Assembly (NCBI GenBank): GCA_900542385.1
Contig: UQNP01000039.1
Location: forward strand, 1 to 13,135
Direction: 5' to 3'
Source of the DNA: an uncultured Eubacterium sp.
GTDB taxonomy: Bacteria; Bacillota; Clostridia; Peptostreptococcales; Anaerovoracaceae
DNA length: 13,135 nt
The notes under the pieces are model-generated. The model had not been told where the DNA came from and did not search any database. It saw nothing but the letters and a program-made list of their open reading frames with translations. The position numbers were made by a program, and so were the translations under genes. Positions 6,930-13,135 of the stretch are shown here, piece by piece. The number at the start of each line of letters is the position of its first letter. Positions within the stretch are counted from its first letter, which is position 1.

Positions 6930-7601
6930 TTATTCAGGAATGCTCCAGTCCACAGGCTCCTGCCCTGTGGATTCAAGAAATTCATTTGTGCGTGAAAAAT
7001 ACTTTCCGCCGAAAAATCCTCCATGTGCCGAAAGAGGACTTGGATGCACGCTTTTTATGATGCAGTGCTGTTTTCCTGTTATAAATTTTTCTTTTGCCTT
7101 TGCATTTCCGCCCCACAGTATGAACACCATGGGCTTTTCACGCTCGTTCAAAAGCTCTATTATCCTGTCTGTAAGTATCTCCCATCCTTTCCCTTTGTGG
7201 GAATTCGCCTGACCTTCTCTCACAGTCAGCACTGTATTCAAAAGAAGCACTCCGTTTTTTGCCCAGTTTTCCAGACATCCGTGAGACGGCTGTTTTATCC
7301 CGAGATCACTCTCAAGCTCTTTGAATATATTTATAAGCGACGGCGGTTTGGCAACTCCTTTCTTTACCGAAAAGCAAAGCCCATGAGCCTGCCCCGGCTG
7401 ATGATATGGGTCCTGCCCCAGTATTACCGCCTTTACGTTTTCATAAGGAGTAAATTTGAGCGCATTAAATATATCGTACATATCGGGATATATGCGTCTC
7501 GAAAAATACTCCTTCTTCAAAAACTCTCTGAGCTTCAGATAATAATCTTTATCAAATTCTCCTTTGAGGACATCGTCCCAGCTGTTTCCTATATTAATCA
7601 T
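6930..7601 (-). CDS. ung: Uracil-DNA glycosylase, family 1
   Basis: The enzyme removes uracil from DNA as the first step of base excision repair. The 223-residue length matches the family. Motifs seen are the water-activating loop [18 protein letters not shown] (about residues 61-78), the proline-rich loop [12 protein letters not shown], the [21 protein letters not shown] block, and the leucine-insertion loop [17 protein letters not shown] with its active-site histidine. The N-terminus [16 protein letters not shown] aligns with other Firmicute UNG proteins, so the ATG at 7601 is right. However, only a weak AGG lies just before it, and the promoter puts transcription start at about that ATG, so the message may be leaderless. 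It lies 37 bp downstream of the amidohydrolase operon on the same strand; read-through from that operon could also supply transcript. Confidence 0.97.
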   Translation of the reverse strand: MINIGNSWDDVLKGEFDKDYYLKLREFLKKEYFSRRIYPDMYDIFNALKFTPYENVKAVILGQDPYHQPGQAHGLCFSVKKGVAKPPSLINIFKELESDLGIKQPSHGCLENWAKNGVLLLNTVLTVREGQANSHKGKGWEILTDRIIELLNEREKPMVFILWGGNAKAKEKFITGKQHCIIKSVHPSPLSAHGGFFGGKYFSRTNEFLESTGQEPVDWSIPE

Positions 7602-7607
7602 AAACCT

Positions 7608-7636
7608 ATTATACGAAGTTTCAGGATAAAAAACAA
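7608..7636 (-). promoter_or_regulatory. Sigma-A promoter of ung, likely leaderless start
   Basis: On the minus strand TTGTTT (7631-7636), a 17-base spacer and a perfect TATAAT (7608-7613) are followed by six bases and then the ung ATG. Transcription start at seven bases past the -10 falls on 7601, the A of the ATG itself. The -35 element lies two bases past the TGA of the amidohydrolase gene. Confidence 0.65.
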
Positions 7637-7638
7637 GC

Positions 7639-9234
7639 TCAGGATCGATATATGATTTTACCGTCTTTTACCGTACATTCAACTATCAAATTTTTTATAT
7701 CACTATCCGCACACTTTTCATATGAATCCGATAAAACGACGAAATTCGCCTTTTTCCCTGGCTCGAGACTTCCCTTTTCATTCTCTTCAAAAGCTGCATA
7801 TGCGCTGTTGTAAGTGAACATGCGCAGCGCCTGAGTCTTTGTGATTTTCTCTTTCTGACTTATTTTCTGCCCCGTGAAAGTTTCTCTGTTCACGGCAAGA
7901 TGTATACCGAGCAGAGGTTCTGAAAAAGTTATCGGACAGTCGCTGCTCCCGGCGCATATGATACCTTCGTCAAAAAATGTCCTGCATGTAAACATATGCT
8001 CTGTTCTTTCTTTTCCGTAATTTATCATGTATCCGTCTCCGAATTCATACAGAAATACAGGCTGCGGTATCGGAACCACTTGATTATTTTTTATCCTTTC
8101 AACCAGTTCATCGTTTACCATACCGCAATGCTCTATCCTGTGTCTGTGATTTTTTTTCGGATATTTTTCAAGAGCTTTCTCTATTGCTTCCAATATTGCC
8201 TTTACAGCTTTATCTCCTACAGCATGACACGTCACTTGAAATCCCGCTTTATGAGCTCTCAGGATGATATCGTCGATATCATCCTGCTCCATGCTCATTA
8301 TCCCACTGAATCCCGGATCACTTGTATAGGGCTCCAGCGTCGCCGCTGTCGGTCCGCTGCTGCTTCCGTCTATCATTATCTTTACAGGTCCTATGTTCAG
8401 TACGGTTTTACGCTGCGCTTCATCATATCCTTTCTCAATATATGAATTTATGAATTCCAGATTATTATTGAAAGAAAAAAGCATATTATATATGTCTACG
8501 TCCAGTTCATTTTTTTCTGTCATCTTTTCCATGACATGCATCTGCATCGGACCGTATCCTCCCGAATCATGCACACCGGTTATTCCCTGGGAAATCAGAA
8601 GATCATTTGCCGTTTTGATTCCTTTCCGCAGTTCTTCTTCTGTCGGCTCTGAAAACGAAACTATATTCATGTGAGCGTTTTCTTTCATAACACCGTTGAT
8701 TTTACCGTCGTCTCTTTCTATAACTCCGCCTTCAGGAGATTCTGTGTCTTCGGTTATTCCTGCAAGCTCAAGGCTTTTAGAGTTATGGACTGAAATATGC
8801 GAGCATGTTCTCGTTAAAATAACGGGGTTGTTCGGCGCTGCCTCATCCAGATCCCATCTGTTGGGATGCCTTTTTTCCTTAAGTTTTAAATGATCATATC
8901 CCCATCCTCTTATCCAGACACCGGGCGGCAGCCCTTTTGCCTTTTCTCTTATTTTTTCTTTTATATCCTCTATGCTCTTCACATACGGATATCTGCAGTC
9001 TATGGACAGCAGATTTATCCCCAGCACACCCATATGCAGATGCGCGTCTATAAAGCCGGGAACTATGCTTCTGCCTTCAAGGTCGATAATCTTTGTGCAA
9101 TCTCCTTTCAGATTCTTCGCATCATTTCCCACAGCTGCTATTCTGTCTCCGATAACCGCTATGGAATCAACTATACTGTCATTTTCATCAACAGTATGTA
9201 TTTCACCGTTAGTAAAAATATAATCTGCTTTCAT
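7639..9234 (-). CDS. YtcJ-type amidohydrolase (amidohydrolase_3, N-substituted amide hydrolase family)
   Basis: The 531-residue cytosolic enzyme is of the metal-dependent amidohydrolase superfamily, YtcJ/NfdA branch. Members hydrolyse N-substituted formamides, N-acyl and related C-N bonds. Seen in order: the N-terminal composite beta-sandwich strand ([15 protein letters not shown]), the metal-binding H-x-H in [11 protein letters not shown] (H65, H67), the family marker [13 protein letters not shown], the GVHDSGGYG strand, further ligand histidines in [15 protein letters not shown] and [10 protein letters not shown], an AGSSDCPI block with the catalytic aspartate position, and the C-terminal [17 protein letters not shown] strand. 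The length is typical. The ATG is used with AAAGGA ten bases upstream. It is the last gene of the channel-amidase-amidohydrolase operon, 18 bp after the nitrilase-like gene, and should share its sigma-54 control. The exact substrate cannot be read from sequence. Confidence 0.9.
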   Translation of the reverse strand: MKADYIFTNGEIHTVDENDSIVDSIAVIGDRIAAVGNDAKNLKGDCTKIIDLEGRSIVPGFIDAHLHMGVLGINLLSIDCRYPYVKSIEDIKEKIREKAKGLPPGVWIRGWGYDHLKLKEKRHPNRWDLDEAAPNNPVILTRTCSHISVHNSKSLELAGITEDTESPEGGVIERDDGKINGVMKENAHMNIVSFSEPTEEELRKGIKTANDLLISQGITGVHDSGGYGPMQMHVMEKMTEKNELDVDIYNMLFSFNNNLEFINSYIEKGYDEAQRKTVLNIGPVKIMIDGSSSGPTAATLEPYTSDPGFSGIMSMEQDDIDDIILRAHKAGFQVTCHAVGDKAVKAILEAIEKALEKYPKKNHRHRIEHCGMVNDELVERIKNNQVVPIPQPVFLYEFGDGYMINYGKERTEHMFTCRTFFDEGIICAGSSDCPITFSEPLLGIHLAVNRETFTGQKISQKEKITKTQALRMFTYNSAYAAFEENEKGSLEPGKKANFVVLSDSYEKCADSDIKNLIVECTVKDGKIIYRS

Positions 9235-9252
9235 ATCATCACGATCCTTTAA

Positions 9253-10140
9253 TTACATTGGTAATTTTTCTTCTTCACTTCCAAGCATTTCGTCATAGTA
9301 ATCCGTCCTTCTGTCTCTGAACAGGACCGTATGATCACACCAGTTGTACTTTCTCGCATCGGTCATATTGCATTCACTGTATACCGTTTCTTCATCTGTA
9401 GGCGATGCTATTTTATCCGGTATTCCTCCCGGTCCTACTATCATGCTTCTTCCAGGAAAAGTTATTCCTCTTTCAGCACCAACTCTGTCAGCACATGCTA
9501 CAAACAATGCATTTGTATTTGCTGCCACCATCGCCATGTAAGGAGCCATCGTCTGAACATCATCCGGAAGCCCCTCGACTACAAGCCAGTTTGTAGGAAC
9601 GCATACTATATCCGCACCCTTAAGCGCACATATTCTCCACATTTCCGAAAACCACATATCATAACATATCAGAATACTTATTCTCCCTATTGGCGTATTC
9701 CATACCGGCACCCCGAGATCACCCGGCTCATACCACAGTTTGTCTTCATCCCATAAATGCATTTTTCTGTACTTTCCGATGTACCCGTCCGGGCCTATCA
9801 AAACAGCGGAATTGTACAGATTGTAATTTTCTTTTTCAATTATGCCTCCTACAATGTAAACATCTTTATCGGAAGCAAGTTTTTCCCAGCGCTTCACCGT
9901 ATTTCCAGCCGGAATCTCTTCGGCCATTTCCTCAGCTTCCTGCCTGCAGTTCCATACATACCCTGTAGTACAGCATTCCGGTAAAACTACGAGTTTTGCT
10001 CCGTTATCCGCTGCCTCGGATATCTTTTCATCTATTTTTTTCAGAGTTTCCTCCTTTTTTCCCATTTCATATGATATCTGTATCGCTGCCACTTTGATTC
10101 TATTTTCATTCCCATAAATTCTTTCTTTTTCAGTATACAT
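9253..10140 (-). CDS. Nitrilase-superfamily carbon-nitrogen hydrolase (aliphatic amidase / N-carbamoyl hydrolase-like)
   Basis: The 295-residue cytosolic enzyme has the Glu-Lys-Cys triad of the CN_hydrolase family: E55 in LVVLPECCTTGY, K126 in KYRKMHLWDED and C159 in ILICYDMWFSE. A glycine-rich VGGIIEKE strand and a VPTNW block after the cysteine also fit. The CYD-x-WF-x-E context is shared with stereoselective amidases and N-carbamoyl amidohydrolases rather than with true nitrilases, so it more likely releases ammonia (or ammonia and carbon dioxide) from an amide or carbamoyl group; this is inference. A GTG at 10161 overlapping the upstream stop would add seven residues, but AGGAGG lies six bases before the ATG at 10140, which I take as the start. 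It sits between the channel gene (17 bp) and the amidohydrolase gene (18 bp), as the middle gene of one operon. Confidence 0.9.
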   Translation of the reverse strand: MYTEKERIYGNENRIKVAAIQISYEMGKKEETLKKIDEKISEAADNGAKLVVLPECCTTGYVWNCRQEAEEMAEEIPAGNTVKRWEKLASDKDVYIVGGIIEKENYNLYNSAVLIGPDGYIGKYRKMHLWDEDKLWYEPGDLGVPVWNTPIGRISILICYDMWFSEMWRICALKGADIVCVPTNWLVVEGLPDDVQTMAPYMAMVAANTNALFVACADRVGAERGITFPGRSMIVGPGGIPDKIASPTDEETVYSECNMTDARKYNWCDHTVLFRDRRTDYYDEMLGSEEEKLPM

Positions 10141-10146
10141 TTTGAA

Positions 10147-10152
10147 CCTCCT
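10147..10152 (-). promoter_or_regulatory. Ribosome binding site deciding the start of the nitrilase-family gene
   Basis: AGGAGG on the minus strand, spaced six bases from the ATG at 10140, lies just after the channel stop (10158-10160). It would fall inside the coding region if the overlapping GTG at 10161 were used, so the ATG is the better start. Confidence 0.8.
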
Positions 10153-10157
10153 TAAAC

Positions 10158-11231
10158 TCACTTGCCTTGTTCTTCTTTTTTCAGTTCTTTCGCTATTGTC
10201 TCAGGTACTCCCCACTTCACAGGATCTATATAATGCATCTTTTTCATAACGTCTCTCGCAAGGAACGTGCCTATAGCCATAATTGCATAAGGGAATGCAG
10301 TGACCGCAGCGCCGAGAGCCGCGAACAGAGTCTGCATCCACAATGTCACGAACACCGATATTATCGCCAGTATCACACTCATCACAAACGATATCACAGA
10401 CATCTTATAGCCTCTTCCGAATATTGCCTGCATCAGAAGTATGGCATTGTACCCGTATAAGCCTATCATTATATTATCTAAGGAAAGACCCATCATCACA
10501 GCAACTGCTGTTGCCACCACGCTGGCAATCACTGCGGATATCGCATCTACTCTCGACGATATAACTACTGCCAGCAGATAGAGCATTCCTGACCAGATAT
10601 TCGCCTGCCATATTATTTCCGCCATATTGTTAAGTACGGCAGTAAAAAAGTCTCCTGCACTGCAGGCAGTCATCTGCGCGTTCTCCGCACCTAACGGCGC
10701 ATCCAGAAACGGTACAACTGAGGTAGTCGTATGCATGGTTCCAAGTTTCAAAGACGCCGGTATCAATACAAACAAAGTTATACAGTACGGAAGTGCCAGA
10801 CTCGGTACATTCCTCGTTGAAAATATTTTGTTGAGAGCTGCTGTGATGAGCACACACATTATCCCGGCTATAACAGCCAGTATTATCATTGCAACTGATA
10901 CAGACTGTCCCGGAAATATAAACAGCGGTATCCCCAGCCCTGCTAACGCTGCGTTGAATGTAAAAAGCCCCATTCTTATCACCAGCTTATCCGTACCGAT
11001 GATATAAGCAAACGCTGTAGCCGTTATGGCGGCGCACAGACCTGCTACCGCCTGTTCAAAAGAGCCTACAAAGCATCCTATTATCAATATAAGTCCCGAC
11101 CAGGGATTGTCGCTGAATGCAATCTGCCCAAAACCTGACAATAACGAATCAATAAATGCCACGAATTTATTTTTGTCTCCGAGCCTCTTGAATTCTGATA
11201 CAAGGGGGAAACGGCATGTCGCATAAGGCAT
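10158..11231 (-). CDS. Urea-transporter (UT) family channel with divergent filter signature
   Basis: The 357-residue membrane protein shows the internal two-fold repeat of the UT family, whose members conduct urea and small amides passively. Repeat pairs seen are FSDNPWSGLILIIG (39-52) with WQANIWSGMLYLLA, and FTFNAALAGLGIP (90-102) with YGYNAILLMQAIFG. The family motif L-P-x-x-T-x-P-F reads V-P-S-L-A-L-P-Y (142-149) in the first repeat, so the threonine is an alanine. In the second repeat it appears as A-A-V-T-A-F-P-Y. Roughly ten membrane segments are visible. An in-frame upstream start at 11327 would add 32 residues but lies upstream of the predicted transcription start (about 11287). AAAGGAG at seven bases supports the ATG at 11231. 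It is the first gene of the sigma-54 operon, with two C-N hydrolases downstream and no urease in the window. The family call is good; the substrate is uncertain. Confidence 0.85.
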   Translation of the reverse strand: MPYATCRFPLVSEFKRLGDKNKFVAFIDSLLSGFGQIAFSDNPWSGLILIIGCFVGSFEQAVAGLCAAITATAFAYIIGTDKLVIRMGLFTFNAALAGLGIPLFIFPGQSVSVAMIILAVIAGIMCVLITAALNKIFSTRNVPSLALPYCITLFVLIPASLKLGTMHTTTSVVPFLDAPLGAENAQMTACSAGDFFTAVLNNMAEIIWQANIWSGMLYLLAVVISSRVDAISAVIASVVATAVAVMMGLSLDNIMIGLYGYNAILLMQAIFGRGYKMSVISFVMSVILAIISVFVTLWMQTLFAALGAAVTAFPYAIMAIGTFLARDVMKKMHYIDPVKWGVPETIAKELKKEEQGK

Positions 11232-11271
11232 TATTCTACTCCTTTCAAACAAAACTACCATCAAAACATTT

Positions 11272-11283
11272 AATGCATGCATT
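11272..11283. promoter_or_regulatory. 12-bp palindrome at the start of the channel mRNA
   Basis: AATGCATGCATT is a perfect 12-bp palindrome covering about +5 to +16 of the predicted sigma-54 transcript. Its role is unknown; it could be an additional regulator site or may simply be chance. Confidence 0.35.
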
Positions 11284-11297
11284 CTGCATATAAATAA

Positions 11298-11313
11298 AGC
11301 AATAATCATGCCA
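11298..11313 (-). promoter_or_regulatory. Sigma-54 (RpoN) promoter of the channel-amidase-amidohydrolase operon
   Basis: The minus strand reads TGGCATGATTATTGCT. It matches the established sigma-54 consensus TGGCAYR-N4-TTGCW at every specified base, with the invariant GG (-24) and GC (-12) exactly 12 bases apart. The predicted start is near 11287, 56 bases before the channel ATG. No good sigma-A promoter was seen for this operon. The divergence of function is supported by the sigma-54 activator encoded just upstream. Confidence 0.88.
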
Positions 11314-11364
11314 ACTATAAAACACACTCAAAGCCTTAATATTGCTTATTTTTTTAATTTTCGC

Positions 11365-11401
11365 AAAAAACAGAAACCGTGTAAAAATACACGGTTTCTG
11401 T
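11365..11401 (-). terminator. Rho-independent terminator of the sigma-54 activator gene
   Basis: The inverted repeat at 11370-11401 has 14-bp perfect arms and a four-base loop. On the minus strand it is followed at once by six T residues (11365-11370, the first also pairing at the stem base). It lies about 105 bp after the activator stop and upstream of the sigma-54 promoter. The opposite strand has no T-run after the stem, so the terminator is directional. Confidence 0.85.
11379..11392. promoter_or_regulatory. Candidate activator site 1, GTGTAAAAATACAC (inside the terminator stem)
   Basis: This perfect palindrome, GTGTA-AAAA-TACAC, is centred about 98 bp upstream of the predicted sigma-54 start. 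It shares the GTGYA-A4-TRMAC pattern with the two sites at 11449-11478, yet forms the central part of the terminator hairpin. Whether it also works as DNA-binding site is inference. Confidence 0.45.
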
Positions 11402-11448
11402 GGATACTATTCGACAAATGCCTAATTTGCAGCCTTTTCTTCAATACA

Positions 11449-11478
11449 GTGCAAAAATGCACATGTTCATTTTTGCAC
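11449..11478. promoter_or_regulatory. Candidate activator (UAS) sites 2 and 3 for the adjacent sigma-54 regulator
   Basis: Site 2 (11449-11462) is GTGCAAAAATGCAC, a perfect palindrome with an A4 centre. Site 3 (11465-11478) read on the minus strand is GTGCAAAAATGAAC, one base from perfect. Their centres are 16 bp apart, at about -168 and -184 from the predicted sigma-54 start, a usual enhancer distance. Together they also form an 11-bp inverted repeat with an 8-base spacer. Fis-type activators bind such dyads as paired dimers. Confidence 0.65.
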
Positions 11479-11505
11479 ACAGTTTATCATTGCCTGCCTG
11501 TATAT

Positions 11506-12900
11506 CTATATATTATATTCTTTTCTTTTTCTTGAAATTGTAGTTCTGTCAACCTTTAATCTCTTTGCAACCTGAGATGAATTCCTGTATTCCATAAAAA
11601 ACTCTTTTAGAACATTCTTTTCATAATCAGCCATGATCTCTTTAAGTCCTTTTCCTTTATACAAATCCAAATCAACTCTGCTCCCTTTATAATAATGCGT
11701 TTCATCCACATCCATTATATCGAGCACTTCTTCCAAGGAAATATTTTTATCATCACTCTGTATTATTAAACGTTCTACGGTATTCTTCAATTCTCTTACG
11801 TTCCCCGGATACTCGATACCGCATAGATATTTGACCGATTCCCTGTCAAGTTTTTTATCTTTCTTATATTTTTCATTGAATATCTGCATAAAATAATATA
11901 TAAGCAGCGGTATGTCTTCTATCCTTTCCTTCAATCCCGGTACTTTCAATTCTATTACATTCAATCGGTAATACAGATCTGCCCTGAAGCTTTTCTGCTT
12001 TATTTTTTCCTTGAGATTTACATTTGTTGCAGCCAGTATTCTTACATCAACTTCCTTTTCCTCACTACTGCCTATTCTCCTTATTTTATTCTCCTGCAGC
12101 ACACGAAGAAGTTTCGCCTGGACAGAGAGGCTCATTTCACCTATTTCATCCAAAAGTATCGTTCCTCCGCTGCACTCTTCCAGTATTCCCCTCTTTCCAT
12201 CTTTCAACGCCCCGGTAAACGCTCCCTTCTCATATCCGAAAAGCTCTGATTCGAGGAGATTTTCCGGGATTGCCGCACAGTTTATTTTGATAAACTTTTC
12301 ATTTTTTCTTCCGCTTTCCCTATGAATCAAAGAAGCTATCATTTCTTTTCCGGATCCCGACGGTCCGGTTATAAGTACAGGCACATCATTTTCTGAACAT
12401 TTTTTTGCTCTGTCTACCAGGTCCTGCATTTTCTTGCTTTTATATATTATGCTTTCACTGTCTTTTTCTCCTACGGAGGTCAGCAGTTTCTTATACTTCT
12501 CTTCCATTTCCAACACATTCTGCTTCAGTCTGTTTGCTATCTCTTTAGTTTTTATTATATCTGAAACATCCAGCAGAAAGCTGACTATATACTCTATGCA
12601 ATCATTGTTCTCTTTATCTTTTATCGGGAATGCTTTTACATCGTAATGCCTGCCGTTGGAAACCATTTGATGCAGTGTAACCTCTTCCCCCTTTTTTGCC
12701 ACTTCAACGGAAGACGAAACAGATAAAACTTTCTTATTTACCAGATCGCGCATATTGTTTCCCCTGAAGACTTCTTCTGACAATCCGGTTATACGGCTGT
12801 GAACTTCGTTTACATCTATCACATTGCATTCGCCATCTGTCACACATATTCCCAGATACGGATTATCGAATATAATATCATACAATTTCTGCTTGTCCAA
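11506..12900 (-). CDS. PAS-domain sigma-54-dependent transcriptional activator (bEBP)
   Basis: The 464-residue protein has three domains. An N-terminal PAS sensor domain (about 1-112; PYLGICVTDGECNVIDVN, then LLDVSDII) is followed by a short coiled-coil linker (about 115-140). The AAA+ domain has Walker A GPSGSGKE (179-186), the sigma-54-contacting loop GAFTGA (226-231), Walker B GGTILLDEIGE (245-255), and a YPGNVRELKN sensor-II region. The C-terminal Fis-type helix-turn-helix is SSQVAKRLKVDRTTISRKRK (about 441-460). It uses ATP hydrolysis to open sigma-54 promoters. No receiver domain is present, so it probably senses a ligand directly through the PAS domain. The start is TTG at 12900, eight bases after GGGAGGG; a longer in-frame reading from 12990 would run through the promoter region. 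It is followed by its own terminator and, beyond it, the sigma-54 operon it most likely controls. Confidence 0.93.
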   Translation of the reverse strand: MDKQKLYDIIFDNPYLGICVTDGECNVIDVNEVHSRITGLSEEVFRGNNMRDLVNKKVLSVSSSVEVAKKGEEVTLHQMVSNGRHYDVKAFPIKDKENNDCIEYIVSFLLDVSDIIKTKEIANRLKQNVLEMEEKYKKLLTSVGEKDSESIIYKSKKMQDLVDRAKKCSENDVPVLITGPSGSGKEMIASLIHRESGRKNEKFIKINCAAIPENLLESELFGYEKGAFTGALKDGKRGILEECSGGTILLDEIGEMSLSVQAKLLRVLQENKIRRIGSSEEKEVDVRILAATNVNLKEKIKQKSFRADLYYRLNVIELKVPGLKERIEDIPLLIYYFMQIFNEKYKKDKKLDRESVKYLCGIEYPGNVRELKNTVERLIIQSDDKNISLEEVLDIMDVDETHYYKGSRVDLDLYKGKGLKEIMADYEKNVLKEFFMEYRNSSQVAKRLKVDRTTISRKRKEYNI

Positions 12901-12907
12901 AACACTT

Positions 12908-12914
12908 CCCTCCC
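12908..12914 (-). promoter_or_regulatory. Ribosome binding site deciding the TTG start of the activator
   Basis: GGGAGGG on the minus strand is spaced eight bases from the TTG at 12900. No in-frame ATG lies nearby; the ATG at about 12933 is in another frame. Confidence 0.7.
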
Positions 12915-12938
12915 TTTCCTTTTTACCATATATGATAT

Positions 12939-12966
12939 AATATACCGTAAAACACAGAATTTTCAA
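12939..12966 (-). promoter_or_regulatory. Candidate sigma-A promoter of the activator gene
   Basis: TTGAAA (12961-12966), a 16-base spacer and TATATT (12939-12944) on the minus strand would start transcription near 12932, 32 bases before the TTG. On the plus strand the same segment contains TATAAT (12936-12941), a possible -10 for the divergent gene, though without a good -35. Confidence 0.45.
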
Positions 12967-12990
12967 ATCAAATATAACGAAAGGGAACAA

Positions 12991-13135
12991 ATGGAAGAAA
13001 TATACATCTCACCTCTGGCGTGCAGCTCTTTGAAAACATTCCTGTACAGCCACGGCTTCAAGGTAAACTTTATAAAGAAAGGTCTCTCGGAAGTATACGA
13101 CGCAATATCTACTCATGCCGATATACACATGTGTC
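12991..13135 (+). CDS. Partial gene, DUF6873-like protein (N-terminus only)
   Basis: An open frame starts with ATG after AAAGGGA (four-base gap) and runs off the window with 48 codons and no stop. The segment GLSEVYDAISTHADIHMC resembles the LYEAISYHPDI block near the N-terminus of DUF6873 proteins, a clostridial family of about 240 residues thought to adopt a guanidino-group-modifying-enzyme-like fold. This is recognition from memory of a short stretch. It is divergent from the sigma-54 activator, 90 bp between starts. Codon use is like that of the neighbours. Function is unknown. Confidence 0.6.
   Translation, partial: MEEIYISPLACSSLKTFLYSHGFKVNFIKKGLSEVYDAISTHADIHMC

Noticed and set aside
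6949..6971. Inverted repeat TCCACAGG...CCTGTGGA near the end of ung
   Set aside because: It lies in the ung coding region and has no T-tract on either strand, so it is not a convincing terminator.
7023..7655. Long plus-strand open frame (210 codons) opposite ung
   Set aside because: Runs antisense through all catalytic motifs of ung; no recognisable domain.
11232..11327. N-terminal extension of the UT-family channel
   Set aside because: It overlaps the sigma-54 promoter; the ATG at 11231 has a good ribosome binding site.
12901..12990. N-terminal extension of the sigma-54 activator from a TTG at 12990
   Set aside because: It would cover the promoter and ribosome binding site and add a hydrophobic stretch not usual before the PAS domain.
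1..13135. CRISPR arrays, IS elements, phage or toxin-antitoxin systems
   Set aside because: No spaced repeats, transposase or integrase motifs, or small paired genes were seen on either strand.

Overview
The window looks like chromosomal DNA from an anaerobic low-GC Firmicute of the class Clostridia. The reasons are AGGAGG-type ribosome binding sites, near-consensus sigma-A promoters, TTG start codons, and the set of proteins: AzlCD, LysO, a TypA variant, a PAS-type sigma-54 activator and a DUF6873-like protein. This is inference from content, and no marker in the window fixes family or genus. There are twelve complete genes and one cut by the right edge. I see no rRNA, tRNA, CRISPR, IS or phage feature. 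The longest non-coding stretch is 11232-11505.

Left region (1-4764). A minus-strand pair, a TypA/BipA-type GTPase followed 35 bp later by an MscS-type mechanosensitive channel, is read from a strong promoter at 2854-2882. Divergent from it are a small cytosolic amidase_3-like protein that lacks the usual first zinc histidine, and a SAM-dependent methyltransferase with its own promoter.

Middle region (4785-7601). A LysO-type lysine exporter (minus) and an AzlC-AzlD branched-chain amino acid exporter pair (plus) diverge from overlapping promoters, forming an amino-acid-efflux locus. Uracil-DNA glycosylase (minus) converges on azlD. Its promoter is placed so that transcription would start at the A of the ATG, so its mRNA may be leaderless.

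Right region (7639-12900), the most interesting part. A compact minus-strand operon encodes a urea-transporter-family channel, a nitrilase-superfamily amidase and a YtcJ-type amidohydrolase. It is preceded by an exact sigma-54 (-24/-12) element, TGGCATGATTATTGCT. Just upstream lies the gene for a PAS-AAA+-Fis sigma-54 activator. Between the two are three 14-bp palindromes of the form GTGYA-A4-TRMAC, at about -98, -168 and -184 from the predicted start site. These are good candidate enhancer sites. The nearest one forms the core of the activator gene's own rho-independent terminator. Together this looks like a self-contained, sensor-controlled operon for taking up and hydrolysing a small amide, ureide or related C-N compound. 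The channel departs from the family signature at filter positions, so the substrate need not be urea.

The right edge (12991-13135) holds the start of a divergent gene that resembles the DUF6873 family.
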